62,322 bases of DNA from Phaeoceros laevis. Lineage: Eukaryota > Anthocerotophyta > Anthocerotopsida > Notothyladales. The notes under the pieces are model-generated. The model was not told the origin of the DNA, did not search any database, and worked only from the letters and a program-made list of their open reading frames with translations. The translations under genes were made by a program, and so were the position numbers. Below are positions 10,962 through 21,787 of this stretch, in pieces (within the stretch, counting starts at the first letter, position 1; the number at the start of each line of letters is the position of its first letter). The stretch is from assembly GCA_049999765.1 (NCBI GenBank), contig JBNGIQ010009253.1, forward strand, positions 78,040 to 140,361. Reading direction: 5' to 3'.

Positions 10962-11963
10962 TTACAACGTGATAAACTGTGGAGTAGCCTTGCAGCAGAC
11001 TGGCACATTAAAATATTGCGCCAGAGAAAATGCACAGATCAGAACGACAACATAGATAGAGCAGTCCATGGTGATGCCCTTCACTACCTGGAGGACACTC
11101 ATCCATGTCTCTAGTTGGTCCCCGAGCCGGTTGAGAGTGCGCGCTAGTTTATCCTCTCCAGGCGCAGAAGCCTCTACAGCTTCAGGCACCTTGACGCGCC
11201 CAAACACCATCACCCCCAGAACTAACGTCACATCTGTCACTACGATCAGCGAGAGGGGCCATCCAGGAAACCCTTTCTGCATCCAGACGTGCGACGAGTG
11301 CTCACACGGCAGCAAAGCCTGCCCTACCACAAGCAGCGCCACCAGTACGGCAAACAAAGCCCTAGCGAGCTCAGTGACGCTGATGGACTGAGACCATCCT
11401 TTGCACAGCTTGAACGCGCCAAATCTGCTTCTGTTCCGGCTTCCCTTCTCAGGAGCCAGCTCCTCTAAGCCCTCCTTGAACACTCCTCCCACTGCCTTGG
11501 CCTCTTTCCAGCCTGAGCCAGGCACAGTGGCACCGTTGGCAGATCTGGTCCGCGGGGGCTCCTCCTCGGCCAGGCCCAGATCCAGGGCTTCCATCTGCGA
11601 CTGCACATCTTTCAGCAGCTTGGAGGTGACCGTTGCATCGAACCCCTCTGTGGGAGTCAGCTGAAAACCTGCGCCACCACCATCACCCTCAGCGGGTGTC
11701 TCCGCTTGTTGCAGAGTCTTCACCTGCCCGGAGATGTAAGCCAGGCGGTCGGCGCCCCGCTCAAGTATCCTCCGGCGCCTCGCCTCACGCTGTTCTTTCG
11801 CTGACAACATGTTCTGCAAGTGCATGCGCTCGCAACTAAGGTCTTCAGCCTTTCGAAGCTGCTCACTCGGGCTTTGGGTTGTGTCGAAGTAGACGAAGGT
11901 CGACGCTCGAGGAGACAACAGTCGAATCAAAACGTTTTGTTGTGCCAAAAGCATACGACGCAA
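10962..11963 (-). CDS. Unnamed membrane protein with coiled-coil N-terminal part
   Basis: A single open frame of 333 residues (shorter if translation starts at Met-45, MHLQNMLSAKEQREA). I do not recognise the family. Residues about 30-110 are charged and helix-forming (KEQREARRRRILERGADRL), followed by a Gly/Glu linker. Three hydrophobic stretches then follow: near ARALFAVLVALLVVGQALL, near LSLIVVTDVTLVLGVMVF, and at the C-terminus (SIYVVVLICAFSLAQYF). A conserved-looking stretch between the last two (LARTLNRLGDQLETWMSVL) suggests an amphipathic helix. Codon use and length support a real gene. A further 5' exon cannot be excluded because the first 30 residues are of low complexity. Confidence 0.6.
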   Translation of the reverse strand: MRRMLLAQQNVLIRLLSPRASTFVYFDTTQSPSEQLRKAEDLSCERMHLQNMLSAKEQREARRRRILERGADRLAYISGQVKTLQQAETPAEGDGGGAGFQLTPTEGFDATVTSKLLKDVQSQMEALDLGLAEEEPPRTRSANGATVPGSGWKEAKAVGGVFKEGLEELAPEKGSRNRSRFGAFKLCKGWSQSISVTELARALFAVLVALLVVGQALLPCEHSSHVWMQKGFPGWPLSLIVVTDVTLVLGVMVFGRVKVPEAVEASAPGEDKLARTLNRLGDQLETWMSVLQVVKGITMDCSIYVVVLICAFSLAQYFNVPVCCKATPQFITL

Positions 11964-12868
11964 GCCAATTTTGGCCAGTTCCAGTTCGCGTCCATTTCGG
12001 GAACATCTCAGTGACTCACAGTCTAGACTACCTATTGAGTTGGCCCACTAAAGCAAAACAGGATGTGGAAAATTGGAAATTGAACAATAATGTGACTCAG
12101 CACACGAGTCACACGACGCAAAAAAGACAGAGAACCGGTAAAATATCCCTAATAACGATGATGAGCCATGGCAGCCACTTCTTCTTGGCAGGGCAATTAC
12201 TGACAACATATCCTGACACCTGGAAGACAGAACTGCCTTCATTGGTCACCCTTCATAGTTTTATGCGGTTTTATAGTAAAACCAGCCCAAATATAGTAAT
12301 AATAAGCAGTGTCGGAGCCGGCCCAGCCGGGCGCCGAAAAGTACAGATTCTGGGGCCCTGTGGTGGCAGCCAGCTTCTTCCTCGCTTCCAATGGGTTCGT
12401 TTCTTGATGGTAGGTAACCGGACCACACGGTTAACGTAACCTGAGGAAACAGAGACTGTTGGGGCTACTACTGGCTCCTCTGCAGCGCATTCAAAGCTGT
12501 ACTGCACGCCTGGCGCGCGGCCATGGCGCGGGCCGCACGGCATGATAGTCCCATGAATGTGTACTTGCGGTGCTCGCATTGACGACGAGGGTCACGCCAG
12601 TGGCGGACATCACCGTGTTTGCGCTGTCTCCGATCTTGTCTGGTGTCAGCAGGATTACCTGCTGCACGGAGCAGTCCGTGGAGGTGAAGGCATTTGAATG
12701 CCCCTCGCTCTGCCGTGTCGACACTCGGTGGAGGCCTGCATTTGGCGGGACGCGTGCAGCTGCATTCAAGCTGCACAGCTCTGCGTGCGAGGACAGTGCT
12801 GCGGAGGTTTTGGTTTTGGTGCAGGAGATTGTGTGGCCGCAATTCTGGTCTGAGAGTCGGGGCGCAGG
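11964..12868. other. Intergenic, receptor kinase promoter side
   Basis: No recognised gene. Several overlapping frames around 12470-12980 on both strands arise from GC-rich sequence and match nothing known. The segment separates a minus-strand membrane protein gene from the plus-strand receptor kinase, so it probably holds both 5' regions. Confidence 0.35.
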
Positions 12869-15800
12869 ATGAGGAGGCTGGGAGGGTGCGTGCTGCTGTG
12901 GACGGTGGTTGCAGTTTTGTTGAGCTTTGCAGGGGATTGCGAGGGCCAGGGAAGCGCAGGTAGGGAGGCGGATTGTGGTTCATCTCTTTGTCGGATTGGA
13001 GAAGGTAAACTGACTTGCGCGCTTCTGTGATGTGCAGGATGTCCTCTGGATTACAGCAGCTTGGATTTCAGCGCAGCTGTGTCTGCGTGCTCCGAGCCGA
13101 GGAGCTACCAGAGCTGCTGTGCCTATGTGCGCGCCTTGTTCGGGGTTGCTATGGCCGACTACACAAATGCCACCTCGCTGTTGACGCTGCCTTCGAGCCT
13201 GGCTGGACCTTGTTTGGAGGCCACAGTTAGGGTGTTCGAGGAGAATGGCATTGCAGCTGCCCAGACCGGGTCATGTGGCCTGAGGCTGGTGAATGGGAGC
13301 TTCAACAATCCCTGTCAGAACTTCACTGTGGGACCGAGCATCTCGGAGCTGGCTGGCTTCCAACAGGTCCTGCAGGCCTGCGTGGGCAACACGAGTAGTT
13401 CCTGCGGCACCTGCTTTGATGCGAGCAAGGACTTCGCGGAGACGGTTTTGGATGCGTCCAATGCGAATGAGGCGGCTTGTCTTGATGCCACTTTCTTCAC
13501 AGTGGCCAGCTTGGGGGATGTGGATTACGCGATGGAGCGTGCGAATTGCTTCTACAAGCTCCAAAATGCTGGAGGGCAGCTGCAGCCCCAAAGTGGTAGG
13601 TGCCCAATTTTCGTGTGGATGACTCTTCTGGATGGTTAGTTTTGCATTGGCTGAAAAGTGGGCGTGCTTTGCAGAGTGCCTCTTCACTTTCTCCTCATGG
13701 CAAATCCAGAATGTTGCCAACTCATGTGAGCATGACACAATGGACAGTTGTTGCGCTTCTGCCCTGCTTGCTTTGAGGACTGGAGCAACTCAGAATGCTG
13801 GTGCTTTTGTCGTATCCAAGGAGCAGGGTGATGCTTGTATCCAACAGCTGAATCACAATCTTAGAGGCCAAGACACGGCACTGAATGAATTGCTGAAGTG
13901 CGGCATCACGGATGGCAGCATTTTTCACCAAACCACGTCAGGCTGCAACAATATCCTGACATTTAGCGCGTTCATTAGAGAGATAACCAGGCACGGTTTA
14001 TCCCTGCCTGCGGTTGAGAGTGCCTGTAAAGATGCCAATTTTTCTTGTGAGCAATGCAAGTTCGCAGTTGCAAATGTCACCTCTGCAATTGCAGCTCCAG
14101 CTGCTGATCCTCAAACTTTGAAAAGCTGTCAAGACCTGGCTTTTATGGCCTTGGCCAGTGCTTCCAGTGCAGCTGAAGCAACTGCTTTTGGAGGCTGTCT
14201 GTACTCACTTCCAGGTGAGACCTTTGAGCTGTCTCGGTGTAGTGTGACTGGGAGTCTGTTTGATCACAGAAGTTTGAGTCTTTACCATCTCATCCTTTTT
14301 TGTGTATGTCCTGGCAGTGATAACATCAGCACAACAAATAGTTCCTATGGCTCCGTCGCCTGAAGAAGTTGGTGCGGGGTCTGGAAATAGCTCAAACCCA
14401 ATGTTGACTAGAGTGCCCCAGTCTCGGACGTCAACAAAACTCACTCTTGTACTTGGTATCGGAATCGGTATCACTGGAGCTGCTCTCACACTCTTGTTCC
14501 TGTTGCTGCTTTTAATCCATCAAAAGAAGAAGGAACTGCGAAAGCCAGTTTTAGATCCCAGCTGGAAGGGAAAGGAGGGGCTAATCAGCTCACGCTACCA
14601 GATCCAAAATTGGAGAAAAGGTACAGCCAAAGCTGACAACTTCATCTGTCCTTGCAATGGTGGGATGTGAGATAGCTAACGGCAGCCTGTTGCACACAGA
14701 TTCCTCGCCACTTTTCAAGCGTTATAGGCTGCACGAAGTGAAACTTGCTACCAAAGACTTCAGTGACATTATCGGCCAGGGAGGATTTGGCACTGTATAC
14801 AAAGGAAAGTTCAAGGATGGGCTAGTTGCCGGAATCAAGCGGATGAACAAAGGTGCAAAACAGGGGGAGGCTGAGTTTTGCTGTGAAATGGAACTCCTGG
14901 GTCGGCTGCACCATCGTCACCTTGTCACCCTGAGAGGATTCTGTGCAGAGAAACACGAAAGGTGCAGAAACAACAAGTTGTTCCTTCTTCCTTTTGGTTA
15001 AGGAGATGTCTTCTTAACAGAACGCTTGTGCTCTTGCGCAGGTTCCTTGTGTACGAATACGTCGAGAATGGATGTCTGAAGGACCACTTGCATTGTAAGT
15101 GACAGTTGCATTGCTGTTCACTGTGCTGTCATGAGGGGCCCAAGTGTACTGACATTTGTCTCCGACTGAACTATGTTTGCAGCTCCAACCAAGACTCCTC
15201 TGAACTGGAGGACTAGGCTTCGGATTGCGGTTGGTGTTGCTGCTGGCCTGGTAATGGACTTCCATAGACTTTTGCAGCAATGCCCATGCACATAGAGTTT
15301 CCTTCCTTTGACCTCTGTAGCTGCCTTTTCAGGAGTACCTCCACTGCTATTGCGACCCTCCTCTGTGCCATAGGGATATCAAGTCGTCAAACATACTCTT
15401 GGACGAAAACTTTGTGCCGAAGGTTTGTGACTGGGTTCTTACATCTAACAAGGCTGAAAGAAGGTGTCCGCTATGCCGCAAGGGAGAGACAACAGCTGAT
15501 TGCTGTATGCCCTGTGCAGATTGCTGACTTCGGTCTCGCCTTTTCTGCCCGAAGAGGTGCTGAGATGTTCGAGCCAATTACCACAGATGTCCGAGGGACT
15601 CCAGGTGATTTACTCAATACGCCATTGATATTTGCAGAACTTGCAGGCAAGCAGATCTATCAACAGTTATTGTTATTGACATGTCAGCGGGAATCCTGAC
15701 GCAGGTTACATGGACCCAGAATATATGATCACCAACGAGTTGACTGAGAAGAGTGACGTCTACAGCCTGGGAGTATTGTTGTTAGAGTTAGTAACTGCTC

Positions 15801-16162
15801 GACGAGCTGTTCATGACAACAAGAACCTGGTTGAGTGGGCCAAGAAGTATGTGGACACAGATTCCAACTTGGCAGCGTTGGTAGACCCTGAGCTAGAGCA
15901 CACCTACAATGTTCAGGAGCTAAGAGCCGTCATAGATATCGTGCAGATGTGCACCAGGGGGGAAGGAAGACTAAGACCAAACATAAGGAAAGTGCTGAGA
16001 CTCCTCAGTGACAGACTAGATGTGGATACCACCAGCGGCCCAGTTAGCAACCAGTCTTACAAGATGGGTGAAGGCCCCAACAGAGTTGTTGCTGTGCATA
16101 GAAGCCCAGGCAGCCCAAGCTTCTGTTTCGAGGCAACTCCTCCAATGTCCCCCGTACTCTGA
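12869..16162 (+). CDS. Receptor-like kinase with two tandem SPARK-like extracellular units
   Basis: Exons: 12869-12959, 13038-13595, 13675-14214, 14318-14620, 14700-14961, 15042-15094, 15183-15250, 15333-15422, 15520-15604, 15705-16162. All joins keep frame, giving 835 residues. Order: signal peptide ([18 protein letters not shown]), SPARK-like unit 1 ([19 protein letters not shown] to ANCFYKL), SPARK-like unit 2 ([19 protein letters not shown] to GGCLYSL), transmembrane helix ([11 protein letters not shown]), then a kinase domain. The kinase has the Gly loop [12 protein letters not shown], Lys in GIKRMN, an [12 protein letters not shown] catalytic loop, DFGLA and [10 protein letters not shown], so it is an active-type RD Ser/Thr kinase. 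SPARK-domain kinases sit at the plasma membrane; some (ARK1/KIN3) act in arbuscular mycorrhiza. The second unit repeats the SCC and C-x2-C pattern of the first. Ligand and role are unknown. Confidence 0.92.
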
Positions 16163-16579
16163 TAGAAGTTGAGCCCTACTTTATTGGCTCAAAGGTTTTC
16201 TCACATATTTTTGCCGTTTATAATCTCCTCTAGAAACTCGTGGCTCAGTGAGCTCAACACGGTGTTCTACAGAAAGTATGTTCTTAGAAAGGTAAGCCTG
16301 AATTCAGAAAAATCACAAACCACGAGTTCTAACGTGAGCATAAGTTAGCAATATTCCTGCACTACATAAAACCGAATCAACAGAGGAGCCACCATTTCCA
16401 TCTGAAGTCTACAGTATGCAGATGGCTCTGGCATGGAGACCCAGTCATATAAACCCTTGGGCTCGTCAGACTGGGACACATCCGGGTAGCTTCTCTGGAA
16501 AGAATGGAAACTCAATGTCCAGGAGACGATGTGGCGCTTCTAATGTACACAGGTCTTGTCCTCTATAGCTGATGCTACA
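16163..16579. other. Spacer between convergent genes
   Basis: 3' flank of the receptor kinase and of the minus-strand PLAC8 gene. No gene is seen. Confidence 0.5.
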
Positions 16580-18559
16580 TCAAAGGATATCACCTGGTTT
16601 ATATCGTGTAGCTGTCTCATGAGCATCATCCTTGGTCAGAGTCTGCAAGACAGGTGGAACCATGGTTGGAGGGTCGCTGGACAACTCAACCTCTTTTCCA
16701 GAGTGCAGACTGCTGCTGCCATTACCTTCTGCAGGAATAGGCAGGGGAGAATTTGGATTGCTTCGGCCACTGTCAGCACCTGAATATCTCGGCAAGCTCA
16801 CAGCTCTCTTGCCAGACCCTCGCATCACGTAAAACTTGTCATCCCGGATGTCATAAGACTCAGCGGTTCTCACCTCCTGACACAGAGAGCAGATGCTGCA
16901 GAAGAGCCACTGGGCGCAATCTGTCATCCTTGGGTTCCGAAAGCACCAAGTTTTAGCAGGAAGGTTGAAGGTTTCCCGCATTTTGATCCTCCAAAACCCT
17001 CCATACAGCAAGCCAAAGACACATAGGACAATGCCTGCACCACCGAGCCCATGACGCACAAAGTAGTTATCAATGTTGACAGCAGCCAGAGTGAAGATCC
17101 AGTAGGGGGCCGAAAGAAGAAGAATGAAGGTGACAATGTGGACAAAACGGTTCCCGAAGCCCAGTCTGTCCATATTCCAGCCGAAGACACACACACAGCA
17201 TAAACTTGAGAGGACAGAGATGCCTGGCGCCATCCTCCAGTCCCAAAGCCCGCCTTTCCACTCTGGGTTCTCCACTTCCTTCCCTCCATCCCTTTGGACA
17301 AATGACATCCTCTTCTCGAGTAACCGAAACTTCATAAACCCTATGTCATACAGGGAAGTCTCATTTCGTAAGGCAACGTTGGAATCACCTTGCTCCAACT
17401 TGTCTGTGACCGATGCAGACAACCTGGTGAACTCGTCCTCATCCACTTCACTGAACTCCTTTCCTAGAGGACTTAAAATGTTATAGATCCCTGCAGCTGC
17501 AGAGCAACCTATTGCAAAGCTAAGACATAGTCCAACTCCTATAGCAGGCCTCTCTGATCTTTTGAAGCCCCAGTTGAGACCACACAGTGCATACTGGGCA
17601 AAGCAGTTTAGATGCAACAGCAGGACTACGACGCTCATGTGAAACCACTCATGCAACTTGCGAGTTCCATTTTTGCTGTATATGTTTCTCATCTTGATGA
17701 TGTCTCGAGGTTCCCATCTGTAGAGCAGGTAAGTGTGGTAAAATCTCAAAGGATGCAGGTACAGGCACATGAGGGTGAAAAGAGCATTCAGAATCTGGTT
17801 ATTGACTTCGAACCAGGCATCTCTGTCCTTCTTCCTGGGTAGAGCTCCGTTGAGCATCCCTATCATTACCATGAAAAGAATGGCTCCTGAGACCGCAACG
17901 GCTAATCCCCATAACAGCAGCGCAAGATTCTTAGGGTTGCGTAGCCACTCGATCCCTTGCTGCTTGAGTGTCGCCCAGTCTATGTGTCCCAATTTGTTTA
18001 GCCCCTCCTTGATACGTGCAGAGAAAGAAGGACCTGCGGAAGGTGTAGACCTAGAAACCTCCTCCTTGGCTTCTGCAATACGCCTAAATGTCACCGAGGG
18101 AGTGAGCAGACTCCTCAACGGCGACTTCAGCCCCACTGCAGATCTGGCTGGTGAACTGCCGAAAGCGGAACGACCAGGAGAATCAGTTTGCCGCAAGTCG
18201 GATCTGAAAGGAGAGCCATGAGGAGCAGATTTCGTAAACGGGGACGTCACAGGGGACGTAGTCCAGACAGGAGACCTCAGTGGAGACCGCCAAGGGGACC
18301 TGGCTTCCGCAGGCAATGGAGGAAGGGTATCACCTAACTCCGAGTATCCTGATGACACCTTCACGGAGCCTGCAGACTGCCTGCTCCCTGTCCCAACGCT
18401 GCTTCCTTGCTCCTCCTCAGTTTCACGTTGCTTGTCACTATGGCTCCGGAGCAGCCCCTTCCGAGACAGCGACCCTTCGAGACGCGGAGCAGGAGAAGCC
18501 GGTTCCCTTTCACTCCGCGAGCCTTCAGGCTCCTCGGCCGGTATCAAGATTCGCGGCAT
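16580..18559 (-). CDS. PLAC8-family multipass membrane protein
   Basis: Intronless frame of 659 residues. Residues 1-185 are Ser/Pro/Arg-rich and probably disordered, with repeated SPLRSP- and SPF-like phosphorylatable motifs. Hydrophobic segments follow (LALLLWGLAVAVSGAILFMV and others). The C-terminal half carries a plant PLAC8 region: CCVCVFGWNMDRLGFGNRFVH, AAVNIDNYFVRHGLGG, LLYGGFWRIKMRETFNLPAK, then MTDCAQWLFCSICSLCQEV and RTAESYDIRDDKFY. Plant PLAC8 proteins of this long type are membrane proteins of uncertain function, with relatives implicated in cadmium resistance, organ size and calcium influx. The gene converges on the receptor kinase and diverges from the HeLo-like gene. Confidence 0.87.
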   Translation of the reverse strand: MPRILIPAEEPEGSRSEREPASPAPRLEGSLSRKGLLRSHSDKQRETEEEQGSSVGTGSRQSAGSVKVSSGYSELGDTLPPLPAEARSPWRSPLRSPVWTTSPVTSPFTKSAPHGSPFRSDLRQTDSPGRSAFGSSPARSAVGLKSPLRSLLTPSVTFRRIAEAKEEVSRSTPSAGPSFSARIKEGLNKLGHIDWATLKQQGIEWLRNPKNLALLLWGLAVAVSGAILFMVMIGMLNGALPRKKDRDAWFEVNNQILNALFTLMCLYLHPLRFYHTYLLYRWEPRDIIKMRNIYSKNGTRKLHEWFHMSVVVLLLHLNCFAQYALCGLNWGFKRSERPAIGVGLCLSFAIGCSAAAGIYNILSPLGKEFSEVDEDEFTRLSASVTDKLEQGDSNVALRNETSLYDIGFMKFRLLEKRMSFVQRDGGKEVENPEWKGGLWDWRMAPGISVLSSLCCVCVFGWNMDRLGFGNRFVHIVTFILLLSAPYWIFTLAAVNIDNYFVRHGLGGAGIVLCVFGLLYGGFWRIKMRETFNLPAKTWCFRNPRMTDCAQWLFCSICSLCQEVRTAESYDIRDDKFYVMRGSGKRAVSLPRYSGADSGRSNPNSPLPIPAEGNGSSSLHSGKEVELSSDPPTMVPPVLQTLTKDDAHETATRYKPGDIL

Positions 18560-19134
18560 CCTCCGTTGTCAATTAGCTCAAACTCTAATCTGTCAGCAGA
18601 ACTTCCAGCTCAGGCCATCACCAGACCTGCTTTCGCGCCATGCAACAGTTCTGCAAAATCAACCTCCTCTGCATTGCCTCTCCCCAAGCCAATTGGAAGT
18701 GGAGCCCTCCTTAGGAACAATCTGATACATTTCCTTCCCTGCTTATCTCCAATCAACCCCCCACCTTCAGTTGGGTACCTTGCCTTTGCCGACATAGGCA
18801 GAAAGCGCATGGGAAGCTACCAGCTAGGAGATGCGAAGGACCGTGGGAGCAAGCTCACTTTAGGACTACCTAGACTAAAACAAAAGGTGGAACATGCGAC
18901 CAGTTTGAACACGCTCCGCCTTACCCGCTTCTGACGACTCATCATCACTGGAAAATTTAATGGAACTGTAAATGTTGAATGCGGGACTCCAGCTGTCGCC
19001 CGCCGGTGCTTCCGAAATTGTGCTGATTATGCGCGGCAACAACTTTGAGATTCTCTCCGGCCGTTCGGTTCCGGAGGGAAGGAACATGGGGGGGTTTTTG
19101 GAGCAGTGCTCAGTGACAGGTTGATGGAGAGATC
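18560..19134. promoter_or_regulatory. Shared 5' region of two divergent genes
   Basis: 575 bases separate the minus-strand PLAC8 start (18559) from the plus-strand HeLo-like start (19135). Both promoters must lie here or overlap the neighbouring leaders. I see no clear TATA box. Confidence 0.4.
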
Positions 19135-20384
19135 ATGCCAGACCCGGTGCTGTCCGCCACTTGGAGCATTCTTAGCCAGCTCAAGGATCTGCGGGATACG
19201 CAGCACGCCAACATAGATGAATGCACCAGGCTTGCTACCGTCATCGAGCGGATGCACAACAACTTGCAGATTGTGGTGGTGAGGCTCCACGCAAATGATG
19301 CTCAATCAAACCTGTGCCCTTCTACTGTGCTCCCAATTTATTGGATGGGTGTGACCGTAGGGAAGCCCGGATGTGGACCGTTTCCGGCAAATTTTGAGGA
19401 AGATCGAGGTTTTCACCACCACCTGCTACGCATTCTTGGAGTCCATCTCAGCCAGAGGTCTTCGCTCTACTTTTCTCAACGAGAAACTTCCTTTGGTCAG
19501 TGAACGAGCGTTGGATCAGTTTCTTTTGCAGCACGACAAGCTTCATGCTCTAACGGATGAGCTGGTGCAAGAGTTGTTGAAGGTAAGCTCGACCTTGAGT
19601 GCGGGCAGTTTGTGCCACTGGTTTTGCTGGAGTTCTCACCCCAAGTGTTTTGTAGGGTTTCCAACCAGGAAATAGCAATGTCCCGACTCAGGCCTTATTG
19701 TTCGGTATCACCAAGCTGAGAACGGTGACTGCAAAAGATGAGGACATTGTGCTGCGGAAAGGGGAGAAAGTATGCATTACGCTACGTCAAGAAGGGGATC
19801 AGGCAAAACCATGTTACAAGGTCGAGACCTGGGTGAAAAGCGAGGGCAATGTGAATTTCTTCGAAGAACCTTCAACAGGTTTGGGGGCAACCGTTGAGAG
19901 CAGCTACACAGGGCTTGTGTTCGACGTGACTCAGCCTTCCTACGGCAGCGGGTCTGTACGCATTGTCGCTGTGTCTACCTCAGGAGTTCTATGGGCGAAC
20001 GTGAATTCCATCAACCCTGGAGCTGGCGGATGGGGACCTTTGTCCAGGCCAGCAGGGACATTACTGAAAAGGGACCACGTCAGCATGCTGGGGGATGGGG
20101 CCTACTCGTACAAGTCACAGGATTACAAGGCTGAGATAGGTCTGAGCCTGCATGGTAACTGGGATGAAGACATGCAGACACTGATTGTTGAAGGTAGAAA
20201 GGAGGAGCACCAAACGTACTACAAGTGCTACGTGCAGGAATCCGGGGAAGTGCTAGCCATCTACAGGCACTGGACAGCAAGTGGTGAGGGCATGCTACAC
20301 TTTCTGGGACGCGGGAATGAGGTCCAACTGCGGGATGTCGTAGTGTCCAGTTTTGTTGCAATGGGACTCACAAGTAATTTATGA
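19135..20384 (+). CDS. Unknown protein: HeLo/MCA-like helical bundle plus novel beta-rich domain
   Basis: Exons: 19135-19278, 19361-19582, 19656-20384; all joins are in phase, giving 364 residues. The N-terminal 120 residues are helical with the spacing of the plant HeLo/MCA/RPW8-type four-helix bundle: ILSQLKDLRDTQHANIDECT, RLATVIERMHNNLQIVV, DVDRFRQILRKIEVFTTTC, and LHALTDELVQELLKGFQPG. In plants this fold occurs in MLKL-like cell death proteins, RPW8 NLRs and MCA calcium-influx proteins. The remaining 240 residues look all-beta (SYTGLVFDVTQPSYGSGSV, YYKCYVQESGEVLAIYRHW) and match nothing I know. There is no kinase, NB-ARC or PLAC8 part. It may be a stand-alone membrane-acting or adaptor protein. 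The domain call rests on pattern only; the gene model is solid. Confidence 0.6.
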
Positions 20385-21084
20385 CCATCGTGGCCCTCAC
20401 CTCTGGTCTCAGGCCATGGCCGAAGTGTGTATATGCCAACGAGGTATTGCCCTCTCCCGAAAGACCGTTATGGATTTATGGATTCCAGTCCGCATTGCTT
20501 TTTAGTGGGTGGTGATTGAAAATGGGTCTCTCTACTGTATTCTTTGTGAGTGTTCGACTAAGACTTCCACGTCCAAGTCTATTGTCTATTGAAATGGATG
20601 AACTCCTAGAAAACTTTGAGTTTTCTTTGCAAGGATGTTTGGTTCAGGCATGGTTTGTATGTGCAACAAAGAAACAGCAAAAAGGTGGTTTCGTGAATGA
20701 ACGAATGAAATTAACCTTCCAACTAACGTACTGTTGAAACCGAGATCAAACACTGCACTTACTAAATGCCAAGCACCAATGCTATTCCTTTTGAAGATTG
20801 TTAGACTAGGTCCCAAGAGAGATCAAGCATAGCCTTCGAAGGACCAGCTCAGCTCGACTCAATCAGGCTGCGTATGCGGCGGTCCTAAATTCAACTAGGC
20901 ATGGAGAATCTTCCATGACTGACAAAAACATTAAACAAGATCCTGTAAAGGCTCAAGAAGAGAAGGCCACACCACTAGACCAAAATTTACATTATTACTC
21001 TCTCAAAGAAAGCTTCAGCTCCAATCAAATTACACTTCCCGATCCTGGCAGCTAGAGAAGGCACAGCAAGAGGTACTAAGCTGC
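20385..21084. other. Spacer between convergent genes
   Basis: 3' flank of the HeLo-like gene and of the minus-strand KRTCAP2-like gene. No gene is seen. Confidence 0.45.
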
Positions 21085-21787
21085 TTATTTCTTCACTTCA
21101 GGTTGTTGGTGGTGCATTACCGCAGAAATTTTGTTCACTTCATACAAAAGTACCCCTGAAAAAATCAGGCTGCATGCACATCCAGATGACACCATCCGTC
21201 AGAACGCACCAGGCCCTAAAGACAAGCGCATACGAGTTTCGAGAGAGAACTTACCATGTAGTAACACAAACTCTGTGGACTGCACCTGCTGACACAGCAG
21301 CAATAGCTTCGGATATGATCACTGCACAGCACAAGCTGCTGCTGTCAGACGTGCTCCTGTCTCTACCAGATCAAACACCGGATGGTCTTCATATATCACT
21401 GTCCAGCTCACAATACTTGCTCCTCCCATGCAAAACGGGTCTTACCAGCTCCCCACCCTGTCCGGATCCCCATAGACTCCTGTAAGTTGCCTACAAACTG
21501 TACAGCAGAACACGCACAAGGCTCAATTGCCCGAATTCCAGTGGTAAAATGGACCGAAGTTTAAAGAACAAACCATTCACGGAATAGGATAGGGAGAACC
21601 ATCTTACCGTCAAGACCAGGAGGAACAGAAGGGAACTAATGAAGCCACCGAAGATTGTATACAACTCAGTCGAGGCTAGCCTCTCTTTGTAGACTTGCTG
21701 CAGCGAGAGCGTGATCACAAAGAGGAGGAAGGAGTAGAGCATAGAGTTCCCGGTGCTCGTCAGATGCTTCCGATCTGAAGGCCACAT
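21085..21787 (-). CDS. KRTCAP2 homologue, oligosaccharyltransferase complex subunit
   Basis: Exons (minus): 21787-21608, 21497-21446, 21321-21255, 21169-21085; phases agree throughout, giving 127 residues. The protein reads STGNSMLYSFLLFVITLSLQ, then LASTELYTIFGGFISSLLF, TGWGAVIISEAIAAVSAG, VHRVCVTTCLIFSGVLLYEV and a short Lys tail. This is the four-helix keratinocyte-associated protein 2 family. In animals KRTCAP2 belongs to the STT3A oligosaccharyltransferase that N-glycosylates proteins entering the ER. The start is tentative: MWPSDRKHL precedes the conserved part, but a short upstream exon beginning ATGGCG near 21893 could provide the true N-terminus. The gene looks intact. Confidence 0.85.

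Noticed and set aside
12468-12983. 171-residue minus-strand frame before the receptor kinase
   Set aside because: Pro/Arg/Ser-biased with no motif; it overlaps the real plus-strand signal peptide exon.
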